64,000 nt of DNA from Sphingobacterium sp. R2 (GCF_040760075.1 NZ_CP142884.1:248001-312000); one strand, 5' to 3'; numbered from the stretch's first letter, positions 19,852-29,224 are shown. The notes: generated from the letters alone by a model not told the origin. Program-made: numbers and translations.

Positions 19852-20187
19852 AACTTGAATACTTTATCTGTTTTTACTAAATAATTTTATCCGTGTTTAT
19901 CAAATGCTTTGCCAAACAGCACGCAAAAACATGCAGACTTAGCAATATACTTGGAAACAAGTAGAAAACTAATTTTTGACAAAACACTGTTATTAAGTGT
20001 AATATGCAGAGAAAATAAATATGAGACAGCCATTCGTCTAAAATCACTTTCGATTCAGGCTATACCAATTACTAGCTCATGACTGTCTATATTTCAGGAC
20101 AAAGAGTTTAACATAGGAATAGGAGAGCGTAATGATGAATTAGTGGTCCTATTTCGAAAAAATAATCTAAATATTATACAGTAACTA
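19852..20187. other. Non-coding AT-rich spacer before the str-type operon
   Basis: Between the divergent lipoprotein gene and the rpsL promoter there is about 340 bases without a credible ORF. I see no RNA gene, strong hairpin or repeat in it. Confidence 0.5.
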
Positions 20188-20218
20188 TTTCATATTCAAA
20201 AGGGAATCAGTATCTTTG
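20188..20218 (+). promoter_or_regulatory. Promoter of the rpsL-rpsG-fusA-rpsJ operon
   Basis: TTTC at 20188-20191 and TATCTTTG at 20211-20218 are separated by exactly 19 bases, close to the Bacteroidota consensus TTTG-N19-TAnnTTTG. The start codon of rpsL lies 49 bases further on. Confidence 0.8.
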
Positions 20219-20266
20219 CGAACTTAAAATAATTTAGGTACAAAATTTATAAACAAAAACAGGTAA

Positions 20267-20680
20267 ATGCCTACTATTCAACAATTAGTTAGAAAAGGTA
20301 GAGTAGCTCTGGTTGATAAGAGTAAGTCACCAGCGTTGGACTCATGTCCACAGCGAAGAGGTGTATGTACACGTGTATATACTACTACCCCTAAAAAACC
20401 AAACTCAGCAATGCGTAAAGTAGCTCGTGTACGTTTAACAAACGGTAAAGAGGTCAACGCTTACATCCCTGGAGAAGGTCACAACTTACAAGAGCACTCG
20501 ATCGTTTTGATCCGTGGTGGTCGTGTTAAGGATTTACCAGGTGTGCGTTACCACATCATCCGTGGTGCATTAGATACTTCAGGTGTAGCAGGTCGTAACC
20601 AACGTCGTTCAAAATACGGAACTAAGCGTCCTAAACCAGGACAAGCAGCTGCAGCTCCAGCAAAAGGTAAAAAGAAATAA
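20267..20680 (+). CDS. rpsL: Small ribosomal subunit protein uS12
   Basis: Decoding-centre protein of the 30S subunit. The 137 residues begin [12 protein letters not shown] and hold the two streptomycin-related loops [15 protein letters not shown] and [20 protein letters not shown]. The lysine positions linked to streptomycin resistance are Lys in both loops, so the sequence looks sensitive-type. The tail is Ala/Lys-rich. First gene of a highly expressed operon: codon choice is strongly biased (CGT, GGT) compared with neighbours. rpsG follows after 19 bases with a GGAGG ahead of it. Confidence 0.98.
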   Translation: MPTIQQLVRKGRVALVDKSKSPALDSCPQRRGVCTRVYTTTPKKPNSAMRKVARVRLTNGKEVNAYIPGEGHNLQEHSIVLIRGGRVKDLPGVRYHIIRGALDTSGVAGRNQRRSKYGTKRPKPGQAAAAPAKGKKK

Positions 20681-20699
20681 TTAAACGGAGGAAAGAAAA

Positions 20700-21167
20700 A
20701 TGAGAAAATCAAAACCGAAAAAGAGAATCATTTTACCTGATCCAAAGTTTAACGACGTTCAGGTAACACGTTTCGTAAACAATATGATGGTAGATGGTAA
20801 AAAATCCATCGCTTATTCTATTTTTTACGATGCAGTAGAATTAGTAGAACAAAAAACACAAGAAAGCGGTTTAGAAGCTTGGAAAAAAGCTTTAAACAAC
20901 GTTATGCCTGCTGTTGAAGTTAAATCACGTCGTGTGGGTGGTGCAAACTTCCAAGTTCCTATGGAGGTTCGTCCAGACCGTAAAATTGCTTTAGGTATGA
21001 AATGGTTAATTTCGTACGCTCGCAAACGTGGTGAAAAAACAATGTTCGAGAAATTAGCAGGAGAAATCATTTCAGCTTCTAAAGGTGAAGGTGCTGCTGT
21101 TAAGAAGAAAGAAGATACGCACAAAATGGCAGAAGCTAACAAAGCGTTCTCACACTTCAGATTCTAA
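20700..21167 (+). CDS. rpsG: Small ribosomal subunit protein uS7
   Basis: Primary assembly protein for the 30S head. The 155-residue length and the pattern [38 protein letters not shown] and [13 protein letters not shown] are diagnostic. An AAACGGAGGAAAG sequence precedes the ATG, an unusually good Shine-Dalgarno for this group. It is followed by a spacer with a long hairpin before fusA. Confidence 0.98.
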   Translation: MRKSKPKKRIILPDPKFNDVQVTRFVNNMMVDGKKSIAYSIFYDAVELVEQKTQESGLEAWKKALNNVMPAVEVKSRRVGGANFQVPMEVRPDRKIALGMKWLISYARKRGEKTMFEKLAGEIISASKGEGAAVKKKEDTHKMAEANKAFSHFRF

Positions 21168-21195
21168 TTTTGAAGACATTCAAAAAAATATGATT

Positions 21196-21240
21196 ACACC
21201 GACCTCCGATAAAAGAACAATCCTTTATCAAGGTCGGTGT
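21196..21240 (+). other. Long hairpin in the rpsG-fusA spacer
   Basis: ACACCGACCT (21196-21205) pairs with AGGTCGGTGT (21231-21240), and GATAAA with TTTATC inside. There is no T-run afterwards, so it is more likely an RNA-processing or attenuation structure than a full terminator. A second small hairpin, GGCCATTGTATGGCC, lies just before fusA at about 21272. Confidence 0.6.
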
Positions 21241-21302
21241 ACTTATTTAACATTACATTTAAACACATAAGGCCATTGTATGGCCAGTTGCTTAAAAATA
21301 TT

Positions 21303-23426
21303 ATGGCAAGAGATTTAAAATTCACTAGAAATATCGGTATCGCTGCTCACATCGATGCTGGTAAAACTACAACAACTGAGCGTATCCTTTATTACTCAGG
21401 TGTAAACCACAAAATTGGTGAAGTTCACGAAGGTGCTTCAACAATGGACTGGATGGAGCAAGAAGCTGAGCGTGGTATCACGATTACTTCTGCTGCTACA
21501 ACCGTTTTCTGGAACTACCGTAACAACAAATACCAAGTAAACGTAATCGATACTCCTGGACACGTGGATTTCACGGTTGAGGTAAACCGTTCGTTACGTG
21601 TACTAGACGGATTAGTTTTCTTATTCTCTGCGGTTGATGGTGTTGAGCCTCAATCTGAGACTAACTGGAGACTAGCTGATGGATATAAAGTACCCCGTAT
21701 TGGTTTTGTTAACAAAATGGACCGTTCAGGAGCTGACTTCTTGAAAGTTGTAAAACAAGTTAAAGATATGTTAGGTTCTGATGCAGTTGCTTTGCAATTG
21801 CCTATCGGTGCAGAAGATAGTTTTAAAGGTGTAGTTGACTTGATCAACAACCGTGGTATCGTTTGGAATGAGCATGATAAAGGAATGACTTTCACTGAAG
21901 TTCCTATTCCTGATGATATGTTGGAAGAAGTTGCTGAATACCGTGAGAAATTATTAGAAGCTGTTGCTGGTTATGATGAGACTTTGATGGAGAAATTCTT
22001 CGAAGATCCAGATTCATTGACTGAGCGTGAGATCTTAAATGCATTACGCGCTGCTGTATTGGATAACTCTATCGTTCCTATGGTGTGTGGTTCATCTTTC
22101 AAAAACAAAGGTGTTCAAACCATGTTGGATTTGGTGATGGAATTATTGCCTTCTCCTCTTGATGTAGAGGCTGTAAAAGGAACTAACCCTGATACAGGCG
22201 AAGAAATATTACGTAAACCATCTGTAAACGAACCATTCGCTGCTTTAGGTTTCAAAATCGCGACTGACCCATTTGTAGGTCGTCTATGTTTTATCCGTGC
22301 TTATTCTGGCAAGTTAGATGCAGGTTCTTATGTATTGAACACACGTTCAGGAAACAAAGAGCGTATCTCTCGTATCTTCCAGATGCACGCGAACAAACAA
22401 AACCCTATCCCTTTCATTGAGGCAGGTGATATCGGCGCTGTTGTAGGTTTCAAAGACATCAAAACTGGTGATACACTTTGTGACGAAAAAGCTCCTATCG
22501 TATTGGAGTCTATGACTTTCCCTGAGCCAGTAATTGGTTTGGCAATTGAGCCTAAAACTCAAGCTGACGTTGATAGATTAGGTATTGGTCTTGGTAAATT
22601 GGCTGAAGAGGATCCAACATTCGTTGTAAAAACTGACGAAGAAACTGGTCAAACAGTAATCTCTGGTATGGGTGAGCTTCACTTAGAGATCTTGATCGAC
22701 CGTTTGAAACGTGAATTTAAAGTTGAGGTTAACCAAGGTGCTCCTCAAGTATCTTACAAAGAGTCTATCAATGGTACTACTGAGCACCGTGAAGTATTCA
22801 AAAAACAATCAGGTGGTCGTGGTAAATTCGCGGATATCAAAGTTGTTATCTCTCCAGCGGATGAAGATTTCGATTTAACAAAATCACCTCTTCAATTCGT
22901 TAATGAAATCGTAGGTGGTAAAATTCCTAAAGAATTTATCCCTTCAGTTCAAAAAGGATTTGAAACTTCAATGAAAAATGGTGTGTTAGCAGGTTTCCCA
23001 TTATCAGGAATGAAAGTTCGTTTGATTGATGGTTCATTCCACGCTGTCGATTCAGATTCATTGTCTTTCGAATTAGCTGCTCGTCAAGCATACCGTGAAG
23101 GATTGCCTAAATGTTCTCCAGTGTTAATGGAACCAATCATGAAGATTGAGGTTTTAACACCTGAAGAAAACATGGGTGATGTAATGGGTGACTTAAACCG
23201 TCGTCGTGGTCAAATGCAAGGTTTGGATTCACGTAATGGTGTACAGGTAATCAAAGCATTGGTTCCACTTTCTGAAATGTTCGGTTACGTAACTCAATTA
23301 CGTACAATCACTTCAGGTCGTGCAACATCTACAATGGAATTTGATCACTTTGAAGAAGCTCCTCGTAACGTTGCTGAAGAGGTGATTGCAAAATCAAAAG
23401 GTAAAATCAAAGGTTCTGTAGAATAA
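21303..23426 (+). CDS. fusA: Elongation factor G
   Basis: Translocase GTPase of protein synthesis. The 707 residues include the P-loop [15 protein letters not shown] (about 17-31), the switch [24 protein letters not shown] for guanine recognition, and the C-terminal domains IV/V ([19 protein letters not shown], then [14 protein letters not shown]). ATG 21303 starts [10 protein letters not shown]; the frame is open upstream to 21237 but that part covers the spacer hairpins. Codon use is strongly optimised, as in rpsL and rpsG. Confidence 0.98.
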   Translation: MARDLKFTRNIGIAAHIDAGKTTTTERILYYSGVNHKIGEVHEGASTMDWMEQEAERGITITSAATTVFWNYRNNKYQVNVIDTPGHVDFTVEVNRSLRVLDGLVFLFSAVDGVEPQSETNWRLADGYKVPRIGFVNKMDRSGADFLKVVKQVKDMLGSDAVALQLPIGAEDSFKGVVDLINNRGIVWNEHDKGMTFTEVPIPDDMLEEVAEYREKLLEAVAGYDETLMEKFFEDPDSLTEREILNALRAAVLDNSIVPMVCGSSFKNKGVQTMLDLVMELLPSPLDVEAVKGTNPDTGEEILRKPSVNEPFAALGFKIATDPFVGRLCFIRAYSGKLDAGSYVLNTRSGNKERISRIFQMHANKQNPIPFIEAGDIGAVVGFKDIKTGDTLCDEKAPIVLESMTFPEPVIGLAIEPKTQADVDRLGIGLGKLAEEDPTFVVKTDEETGQTVISGMGELHLEILIDRLKREFKVEVNQGAPQVSYKESINGTTEHREVFKKQSGGRGKFADIKVVISPADEDFDLTKSPLQFVNEIVGGKIPKEFIPSVQKGFETSMKNGVLAGFPLSGMKVRLIDGSFHAVDSDSLSFELAARQAYREGLPKCSPVLMEPIMKIEVLTPEENMGDVMGDLNRRRGQMQGLDSRNGVQVIKALVPLSEMFGYVTQLRTITSGRATSTMEFDHFEEAPRNVAEEVIAKSKGKIKGSVE

Positions 23427-23558
23427 TATAGACCGTAGATAGAGGAACAAAGATGGAGTACTATTGTAGATTGTCTTTGTTCTTTAATCAAATATTAAAT
23501 AAACACCGATTGCTAGTTGTGAATAGCTCTAATTAGCAGTCATTTTAAATAAATAAAA

Positions 23559-23864
23559 ATGAGCCAAAGAATCAGAATTAAATTGAAATCTTACGATTAC
23601 AATTTGGTTGACAAATCAGCTGAAAAAATCGTAAAAACAGTAAAACCTACAGGTGCAGTTGTTAGTGGTCCTATTCCATTGCCTACTGAGAAAAAAATCT
23701 ATACGGTATTACGTTCACCACACGTTAACAAAAAAGCACGTGAGCAATTCCAATTGTGTGCTTACAAAAGATTGTTGGATATCTATTCATCAAACGCTAA
23801 AACTGTTGACGCATTGATGAAACTTGAATTGCCTTCAGGTGTTGAAGTAGAAATCAAAGTGTGA
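23559..23864 (+). CDS. rpsJ: Small ribosomal subunit protein uS10
   Basis: 30S protein and NusG-linked transcription factor (NusE). The 101 residues begin [16 protein letters not shown] and contain [30 protein letters not shown] in two conserved blocks. Last gene of the rpsL-rpsG-fusA-rpsJ run: a terminator follows at once and rplC is not next, so here rpsJ is cut off from the rest of the S10 cluster. Part of its 3' end is present a second time, decayed, at about 24664-24870. Confidence 0.97.
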   Translation: MSQRIRIKLKSYDYNLVDKSAEKIVKTVKPTGAVVSGPIPLPTEKKIYTVLRSPHVNKKAREQFQLCAYKRLLDIYSSNAKTVDALMKLELPSGVEVEIKV

Positions 23865-23887
23865 TAGATTTCAATCACTGAAAAAAT

Positions 23888-23919
23888 AAAGGGCCTTTCG
23901 TAAGAAAAGCCCTTTTTTG
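23888..23919 (+). terminator. Terminator after rpsJ
   Basis: AAGGGC pairs with GCCCTT around a 14-base loop that itself can pair partly (CTTTCGTAAGAAAA), followed by T6. A degenerate copy lies at about 24841-24865. Confidence 0.8.
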
Positions 23920-23937
23920 TTGTTTATATTTTTTTGA

Positions 23938-24561
23938 CTAGAATTGGTAACCGACGCCTACTGAGAATACGCGGTTTTTTAAGGATGCTCCACCAAAGGT
24001 TTCTTTAGCTGTATTCGTAAGTCCCAACCCATAGCCACCATTGATTAAAAAACCATTTGAAAGCTTGTATCCTCCAAGAAAATTTAAACCAGCATCAAAT
24101 GTCTTAAAACCAGCATCACTAAAGCTACTACCCTCACTCAGATTTCCCTGTTTAGCTTTTGCATGTACTCCAATTCCGGCATAGGGGCCTGCTCCAATAA
24201 AAAAATTCCCAGAATAACCAGTAGGAATATTATAAACGAAATTTACGGGAATTTCTATATACATTAAATTTATTTTCACATTATCACCGTTACCACCTTC
24301 CAATACAAATTCATTAGGAAAAGTACCTCCTTTACCTTGCAAAGAAACGCCCGGCTGAATACTAAAATTATTTGCCAATGGCATATCTGCATAACCTGTA
24401 ACATAAAACGACGTCGTAGAATTCGTTGAGATGCTGACATTACTAGCGGACATTTCAAGCTTAGCAAAGTTAACACCTGCCTTGAAACCATAAGAAGTCT
24501 GTGCTTTTGCGCCGGCAATAAAACATAATGCCGCAGCGATTGATAGTAATTTTCTTTTCAT
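23938..24561 (-). CDS. Outer membrane beta-barrel protein, PorT/OMP_b-brl family (paralogue 1)
   Basis: About 207 residues with a cleavable signal peptide (MKRKLLSIAAALCFIAGAKAQ) and an eight-strand type barrel ending VFSVGVGYQF with terminal Phe. Motifs shared with the paralogues at 24935 and 26869 are YGFKAGVNFAK, GNFFIGAGPYAGIG and FDAGLNFLGGYKLSNGFLINGGYGLGLTN (in parts). Family role is unknown beyond a small outer-membrane barrel. ATG 24561 is preferred to the upstream in-frame start at 24597 because the signal peptide begins there. It converges on rpsJ. Confidence 0.85.
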   Translation of the reverse strand: MKRKLLSIAAALCFIAGAKAQTSYGFKAGVNFAKLEMSASNVSISTNSTTSFYVTGYADMPLANNFSIQPGVSLQGKGGTFPNEFVLEGGNGDNVKINLMYIEIPVNFVYNIPTGYSGNFFIGAGPYAGIGVHAKAKQGNLSEGSSFSDAGFKTFDAGLNFLGGYKLSNGFLINGGYGLGLTNTAKETFGGASLKNRVFSVGVGYQF

Positions 24562-24663
24562 TAAAAATAAATTAAATAATGAACAAAAATACAACATAAT
24601 TTAATTAAATACAATAAAATAGTAATCTCTGCAAGATATTCTAAAAAAATATTAGATAATAGG

Positions 24664-24870
24664 TCTACCACATGTTAACAAAAATGCATATAAGACATTC
24701 TTACCTATGTGCTCACAAAAGAATGTTGAAGATCACTTCGCCCTCCTATTATTTAAGGCATTACCGAAACCTGAGCTAACCTTATGCCTTGAAGTAGAAA
24801 TCAATGTGCGATTGATTGCATTCAATGACAAAAAAGTGCGCTTCGTAATAAAAGCCTTTCTTTATCCAAT
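24664..24870 (+). pseudogene. Decayed duplicate of the rpsJ 3' end and its terminator
   Basis: Read in frame this stretch gives PHVNKNAYKTF, then MCSQKN, and ends CLEVEINV, matching the last 48 or so residues of uS10 ([25 protein letters not shown]) at many positions. The similarity continues into a broken copy of the rpsJ terminator (TTCGTAATAAAAGCC). Like the true rpsJ, it is followed by the 3' end of a beta-barrel gene on the minus strand. This indicates an old tandem duplication of [rpsJ 3' end + barrel gene]. The open frame from 24707 is therefore a fossil, not a gene. Confidence 0.85.
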
Positions 24871-24934
24871 CACAGTACCTGAAGTATCGGTACATTATAA
24901 AACACAAGGAAAACTCATTTATGACTTACCACAA

Positions 24935-25558
24935 CTAGATTTGATAGCCAACTCCTATGGAAAATATACGGTTGTATGTATTGGATATATCACTCGTTCT
25001 GATATCTAAAAGGCCCAATGCGTACCCACCATTGACCGAAAAGCCATTTGCCAATTTAAATCCTGCCAAAAAATTTAACCCAGCGTCATACTTCTTCATC
25101 TCATTGCTATTTTGCGTAACTCCAAATTTGACTCTATCAACAGTCCCAGTAAACTTTTCTTTACCTGAGATAGCAATACTTGCATATGGTCCTCCACCTA
25201 CAAAAAATTGGACAAAATTATTTTGAGGAAAGTAATACGCTAAATTTAAAGGAACTCCAAAATACTGTATCTTACGCCATCCATCCATCAAAATTTCATT
25301 ACCTAGGGAACCTGTACTTATTTTGCTTCCTGTCTGCTGAAAAGCCAATCCAGGTTGCAAACTGAAACTATTGCTTAGTGGTAACTCTACATGCGCTTCA
25401 ACGTGCAACCTTTTTATGGGCGGATAGGCAGAGCTACCATAATTTGAATAATTCACTTCTTTTGCGAAATTGACAGCTGTACGAAAGCCAAAAGACATTT
25501 GGGCTTTCAGCCCTACCGCGACCACAAGTGCTAATGTGGTCAATAACGTTTTTCTCAT
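24935..25558 (-). CDS. Outer membrane beta-barrel protein, PorT/OMP_b-brl family (paralogue 2)
   Basis: 207 residues with signal peptide MRKTLLTTLALVVAVGLKAQ and a barrel ending IFSIGVGYQI. It aligns along its length with the barrel protein at 23938 (FVGGGPYASIAI, KYDAGLNFLAGFKLANGFSV) but is more diverged. It arose with the rpsJ fossil beside it by tandem duplication. The last residue is Ile where a Phe is usual for barrel assembly, a possible sign of weakened constraint; otherwise it looks intact. Confidence 0.8.
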   Translation of the reverse strand: MRKTLLTTLALVVAVGLKAQMSFGFRTAVNFAKEVNYSNYGSSAYPPIKRLHVEAHVELPLSNSFSLQPGLAFQQTGSKISTGSLGNEILMDGWRKIQYFGVPLNLAYYFPQNNFVQFFVGGGPYASIAISGKEKFTGTVDRVKFGVTQNSNEMKKYDAGLNFLAGFKLANGFSVNGGYALGLLDIRTSDISNTYNRIFSIGVGYQI

Positions 25559-25615
25559 AAAATACTTTTGTTAACTATAAGCTCGTATAGTTCGCAAAAA
25601 TAATATAAAAAAATA

Positions 25616-26752
25616 TTATTCTATATCGCTATTAATATCTTTCAAGGGTGGAAGTTGTTTATGTAATGTTGCATACATATCGTTATAAACTTCATCTTTA
25701 CTATCTTCTTCTCCCAGTAAAAATCCCCAGGGCTTAAGCTCTCTAATGCGATCCATCACAATCTTTACTATCGCCAAAATAGGAATGGCTAAAAACATCC
25801 CAGAAATACCCCATATCATCTCACCAATAATGATAGACAACATCGCAAACAATGAATTTACTTTAACTTTTGAACCCACGATTTTAGGGACGATAAAGTT
25901 GCTATCAATCATGTGTACAATAATCAACGCTAAGATGACCAAAACCACATGGGTCAACGATGATGTCGCGAAAGTAAGAATGGAAATAATAAGTATAGAG
26001 GAAAAAATACCGACATAGGGAAGTACATTGAACACCCCTGTAATCAATGCTAAAAGCAAACTATATTTGACACCAATCAATGACAAAACAATAAATACCA
26101 AAAGCGAGACTAAGCTCATCTGAATCAATAAACCAATAAGATACTTTTTCACCACATACTGTACCTGCTGTACCACATCGACCACAATGGGCCTGTCTTC
26201 GACACGATTGACAAATAGCAGAAACTTCACGATATGCCCTCTGTAGATGAGGAGGAAAAACGTATAAAGGAAAGTAAAAACAAATAATATAAACATGGAG
26301 GAAAGTGAAACCAATGCCGTTCCTAAAAACAGCGTACCAGAATCCACGGATTTCGAGGCCGTCTTATTGATAAATTCCATCTGCTCTTTGTGCCTTATGC
26401 CAAATTGTTCACTGACCCAGCTTTGCAGTTTGCTCGCACCATCCATGATCTGCTCTTTAAATGCTGGAAAATCTTCTTTCAGAAGTGTGAGCTGGGAAGC
26501 TAATAGAAAAAGCCCATACCCCAAAACTCCGAAAAATAATATTACACTTAAAATGCCCGCTAACGTCCGAGGGAAGCGTAGTTTACGTTCCATGAAATTG
26601 CTCAACGGTATCAAAAGTAAGGAGAATAGCAATCCCAGGATCATCGGGACAAGGATCGTATCGCCAATCTTTGCTAAATAACCTAACAGGAGAATACTAA
26701 TAAGTACACAGGCCAACTTCACATAGAATGGTAAAATAAGAAATCTTTTCAT
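25616..26752 (-). CDS. AI-2E family transporter
   Basis: A 378-residue inner membrane protein of the AI-2E (PerM/TqsA/YdiK) family with about eight helices. Three or four are packed near the N-terminus, then a soluble stretch (about 90-140), then the conserved C-terminal helices with ALITGVFNVLPYVGIF and SNFIVPKIVGSKVKVNSLFAM. Family members move small molecules or Na+/H+; the name does not prove AI-2 export. The C-terminal 35 residues are soluble. It lies between two barrel paralogues but need not be related to them. Confidence 0.85.
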   Translation of the reverse strand: MKRFLILPFYVKLACVLISILLLGYLAKIGDTILVPMILGLLFSLLLIPLSNFMERKLRFPRTLAGILSVILFFGVLGYGLFLLASQLTLLKEDFPAFKEQIMDGASKLQSWVSEQFGIRHKEQMEFINKTASKSVDSGTLFLGTALVSLSSMFILFVFTFLYTFFLLIYRGHIVKFLLFVNRVEDRPIVVDVVQQVQYVVKKYLIGLLIQMSLVSLLVFIVLSLIGVKYSLLLALITGVFNVLPYVGIFSSILIISILTFATSSLTHVVLVILALIIVHMIDSNFIVPKIVGSKVKVNSLFAMLSIIIGEMIWGISGMFLAIPILAIVKIVMDRIRELKPWGFLLGEEDSKDEVYNDMYATLHKQLPPLKDINSDIE

Positions 26753-26806
26753 ACAGCTATCTTTTGCATAAAAATAACAATTTAGGTCGACTTAAGTTTA
26801 ATGCAT

Positions 26807-26838
26807 TAAAAAAGTCCCCACAACTGCAGGGACTCTTT
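26807..26838 (-). terminator. Terminator of the barrel paralogue 3 gene
   Basis: On the minus strand AGTCCCTGCAG with TGTGGGGACT forms a hairpin followed by T6, 35 bases after the stop at 26869. Confidence 0.75.
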
Positions 26839-26868
26839 CCTCATAATAAGTTTAAGTACTTATATTTC

Positions 26869-27480
26869 TTATAGTCCGAAACCGATACCAACGGACCAAA
26901 CTCTGTTTTTAGCCGAACCAACATTAGGTGATAGGTTCGTCAAACCTAAACCATAACCAGCATTGATCTGAAATCCGTTGGTTAATTGATAACCGGCTAA
27001 GAAGTTCACACCAAAATCGGTACGCTTCATTTGGTCTCCTGAACCACTGCCAAACTTAATATCATCTTCCGTTGTAACACCGGCAAGAGTTTGCTTAGTT
27101 TTACCACTTAATCCAAAACCAACATATGGTCCTGCACCTACAAAGAAATTACCAGATGCACCAGTAGGAAATTTAGCTACTAAATTGACTGGAATATCCA
27201 AAGACATAACAGTTACTTTATTTTCACTTGAGCCTTCGCCGATGGATTCTTTTCCACCTTTATTTTGCAGGGATAATCCGGGCTGGATAGAAAACGTTGG
27301 TGAAATTGGTGCATCCAAATAACCTGTCACAAAAAATCCTGTGATAGATTTTGTACTACCATTGTCCATTGAATATTTAGGAATATTTACACCCGCACGT
27401 AATCCGTACCCCAATCCTCCTTGTGCAAATGCGCCCATTGATCCAAATAAAATTGCCGCAGATAATAATAATTTTTTCAT
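26869..27480 (-). CDS. Outer membrane beta-barrel protein, PorT/OMP_b-brl family (paralogue 3)
   Basis: 203 residues with signal peptide MKKLLLSAAILFGSMGAFAQ and a barrel ending VWSVGIGFGL. It shares GYGLRAGVNIPK, GNFFVGAGPYVGFG and FGVNFLAGYQLTNGFQIN with the two upstream paralogues. ATG 27480 is used rather than the in-frame start three codons upstream. It has its own terminator. The trio is probably a locally expanded family. Confidence 0.85.
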   Translation of the reverse strand: MKKLLLSAAILFGSMGAFAQGGLGYGLRAGVNIPKYSMDNGSTKSITGFFVTGYLDAPISPTFSIQPGLSLQNKGGKESIGEGSSENKVTVMSLDIPVNLVAKFPTGASGNFFVGAGPYVGFGLSGKTKQTLAGVTTEDDIKFGSGSGDQMKRTDFGVNFLAGYQLTNGFQINAGYGLGLTNLSPNVGSAKNRVWSVGIGFGL

Positions 27481-27894
27481 GTTTCCCAATTTAATTACTT
27501 TGTTCTTTTTTCTTTTATTCTCATATATTTCCTGTATGAGATTTCTGACAACGTTGTTTGCAATATCTATTCCAAAATATATAATATGTTCATTTTCAAA
27601 TTAAAAAAACAAAAAAAATCAAAAATCCTCCATTTACCAATGTCCTTTAAAAAAGACAATTGGTGGAGTAAATTTCACCTTACTATGTTGTTAATGATCA
27701 TTTAAAAAGCCTTCGTAAAAAGCTGGATACCTTATTGAGGTAAAGCGGCTAAAAGTTCACTTTAAATTGTTAAACACATTTTCATCAACATGCGCTAGAG
27801 GCTACGTATTGAAAATACAAGCTTGGTTTTCAGAGCAATGCTTAAAAACTCAAAAGTTTTATCATAAAGATTTTTTAATTCCAATTATAAGTTT
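27481..27894. other. Non-coding spacer upstream of tRNA-Cys
   Basis: About 410 AT-rich bases without a credible gene. An inverted repeat at about 27628-27668 (CTCCA...ACCAATGTC against GACAATTGGTGGAG) could be a terminator-like or attenuator structure; nothing else stands out. Confidence 0.45.
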
Positions 27895-27902
27895 TATTTT
27901 TG
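27895..27902 (+). promoter_or_regulatory. -7 promoter box of tRNA-Cys
   Basis: TATTTTTG fits TAnnTTTG, 26 bases before the mature tRNA. A T-rich tract sits at the -33 position. Confidence 0.55.
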
Positions 27903-27927
27903 CAGACCTTCAAAAGGAAAAAAATAG

Positions 27928-27998
27928 GGTCGGATGGCCGAGTGGCTAGGCTGAGGTCTGCAAAACCTCCTACAGCGGTTCGAATCCGCTTCCGACCT
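27928..27998 (+). tRNA. tRNA-Cys (GCA)
   Basis: A 71-base cloverleaf: acceptor arm GGTCGGA with TCCGACC and discriminator T, anticodon arm GAGGT-CTGCAAA-ACCTC giving anticodon GCA, and T arm GCGGTTCGAATCCGC. No encoded CCA. It lies 33 bases before a small conserved ORF and is probably cotranscribed with it. Confidence 0.95.
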
Positions 27999-28031
27999 CG
28001 TTTTATTTTAAACAATAAAAATATTATCAAA

Positions 28032-28211
28032 ATGGGAGTTACACGTTTAAAAAGAAAAGATAGAAGAAATAAAACTGTTTCACGTGTTGAAGTTCAGTTT
28101 TTGAAATTAGGAACTAACGTAGAGTTAGGTTCTAGATCAAAAATGAAAGCTAGCAACCAAATCGTTAAAAACGATGCTATCTTAAATCAATTAGCTTCAG
28201 AAGCTAAATAA
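28032..28211 (+). CDS. Conserved small basic protein linked to tRNA-Cys
   Basis: A 59-residue, strongly basic protein: MGVTRLKRKDRRNKTVSRVE, then a short hydrophobic FLKLGTNVELGSRSK and IVKNDAILNQLASEAK. I recognise this as a small hypothetical protein widespread in Bacteroidota but know no function. Size, charge and ribosomal-type codon use would suit an RNA- or ribosome-binding role; that is inference. The frame is open through the tRNA to 27900, but the real start is ATG 28032. It shares the tRNA-Cys transcript and ends at a terminator. Confidence 0.8.
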   Translation: MGVTRLKRKDRRNKTVSRVEVQFLKLGTNVELGSRSKMKASNQIVKNDAILNQLASEAK

Positions 28212-28227
28212 GTAAGAAGAATTTAAT

Positions 28228-28258
28228 AGCCTTTAAAGTATAACTTTAAAGGCTTTTT
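28228..28258. terminator. Bidirectional terminator between the small ORF and cutC
   Basis: AGCCTTTAAAGT pairs perfectly with ACTTTAAAGGCT around a three-base loop, then TTTT. The cutC stop codon is inside the hairpin. Confidence 0.9.
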
Positions 28259-28992
28259 AATAGGTCCACCATTTGGTGGACTTTTTCTTTTGAGCTCATC
28301 CACTGTGCTTCATCCATTCCATTAACCTGTGTCTGCTTAAAACTCATCTCTGATACATGCAACTCTTTCGCCGAACTGTGTATCGCAACTGCACCCGTTT
28401 CTTTTAAAATGTGAATAATATTGGACGCGTCGACCCCCGCCCCCGGCATAATCACAATACGGCCATTGGCCTGTTGAACCAACTCCTTGAGTAATGAAAC
28501 TCCAGCGAAAGCAGAATTTCTTAAACCTGATGTCAGAATACGATCTATCCCCATATCAATAACATCTTCTAAAGCACGGAAAGGATCTTCTACGCGATCA
28601 AAGGCGCGATGGAACGTAACGTGCATGGGGCGTGCAGCTTCAACCAACCGCAAGGTATTGACTTTATCGACCGTACCATCTGCATTCAGCATACCGATCA
28701 CAACGCCATCCATCCCCAACTGCTTACATACTTCAATATCTGCAATCATTTCCAAAATCTCGGTCTCGGTATAAAGGAAATCACCTCCACGAGGTCTGAT
28801 AAGCACATGAATACCAATGTTAACCAATTTTCGTACTAACTGTAGCTGTCCAAACGAAGGTGTAGTTCCCCCGTTTTCTAAATTTTGACAAAACTCTATG
28901 CGGGTTGCCCCACCCTTTTCGGCCTCCTTAGCAGACGCTACAGAATTTGAACAGATTTCTAATTGATAATTCCCAATCGCCTTTTCCTTCAT
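28246..28992 (-). CDS. cutC: CutC family protein
   Basis: A 248-residue TIM-barrel protein of the CutC family, named for copper homeostasis although the true reaction is not settled. Diagnostic motifs are LEICSNSVASAKEAEKGGAT and RIEFCQNLENGGTTPS near the N-terminus, then VHVLIRPRGGDFLYTE-like HVLIRPRGGDFLYTE, and ITSGLRNSAFAG-like LTSGLRNSAFAG. The last third has IVIMPGAGVDASN. Cytoplasmic. It runs towards the small ORF and shares its terminator; a 230-base AT-rich leader lies upstream. Confidence 0.9.
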   Translation of the reverse strand: MKEKAIGNYQLEICSNSVASAKEAEKGGATRIEFCQNLENGGTTPSFGQLQLVRKLVNIGIHVLIRPRGGDFLYTETEILEMIADIEVCKQLGMDGVVIGMLNADGTVDKVNTLRLVEAARPMHVTFHRAFDRVEDPFRALEDVIDMGIDRILTSGLRNSAFAGVSLLKELVQQANGRIVIMPGAGVDASNIIHILKETGAVAIHSSAKELHVSEMSFKQTQVNGMDEAQWMSSKEKVHQMVDLLKSL

Positions 28993-29224
28993 TTGATTTT
29001 ATTAAGCTATTTTTTGTTAACGCGAATAACGTAAAAAAATAGCAAATAACCTATGCTCTTCTCTGTATTAGACTAATACCAAGGTTAAGAAGAGTAAAAC
29101 TAATGGTTACGCATGCAAGCAAATTAAAACATTAAAAACATTCTGCTTACGTATTTGTATTTACCTTACAGGTTTTTATTTAAACAGCTAAAAATCAATT
29201 GTATATCATTTCAAGTAGATTATC

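Noticed and set aside
24707..25009. Open frame of 100 residues
   Set aside because: Its first half is the decayed rpsJ 3' end and its second half runs over the end of a barrel gene on the other strand. It is a fossil, not a gene.
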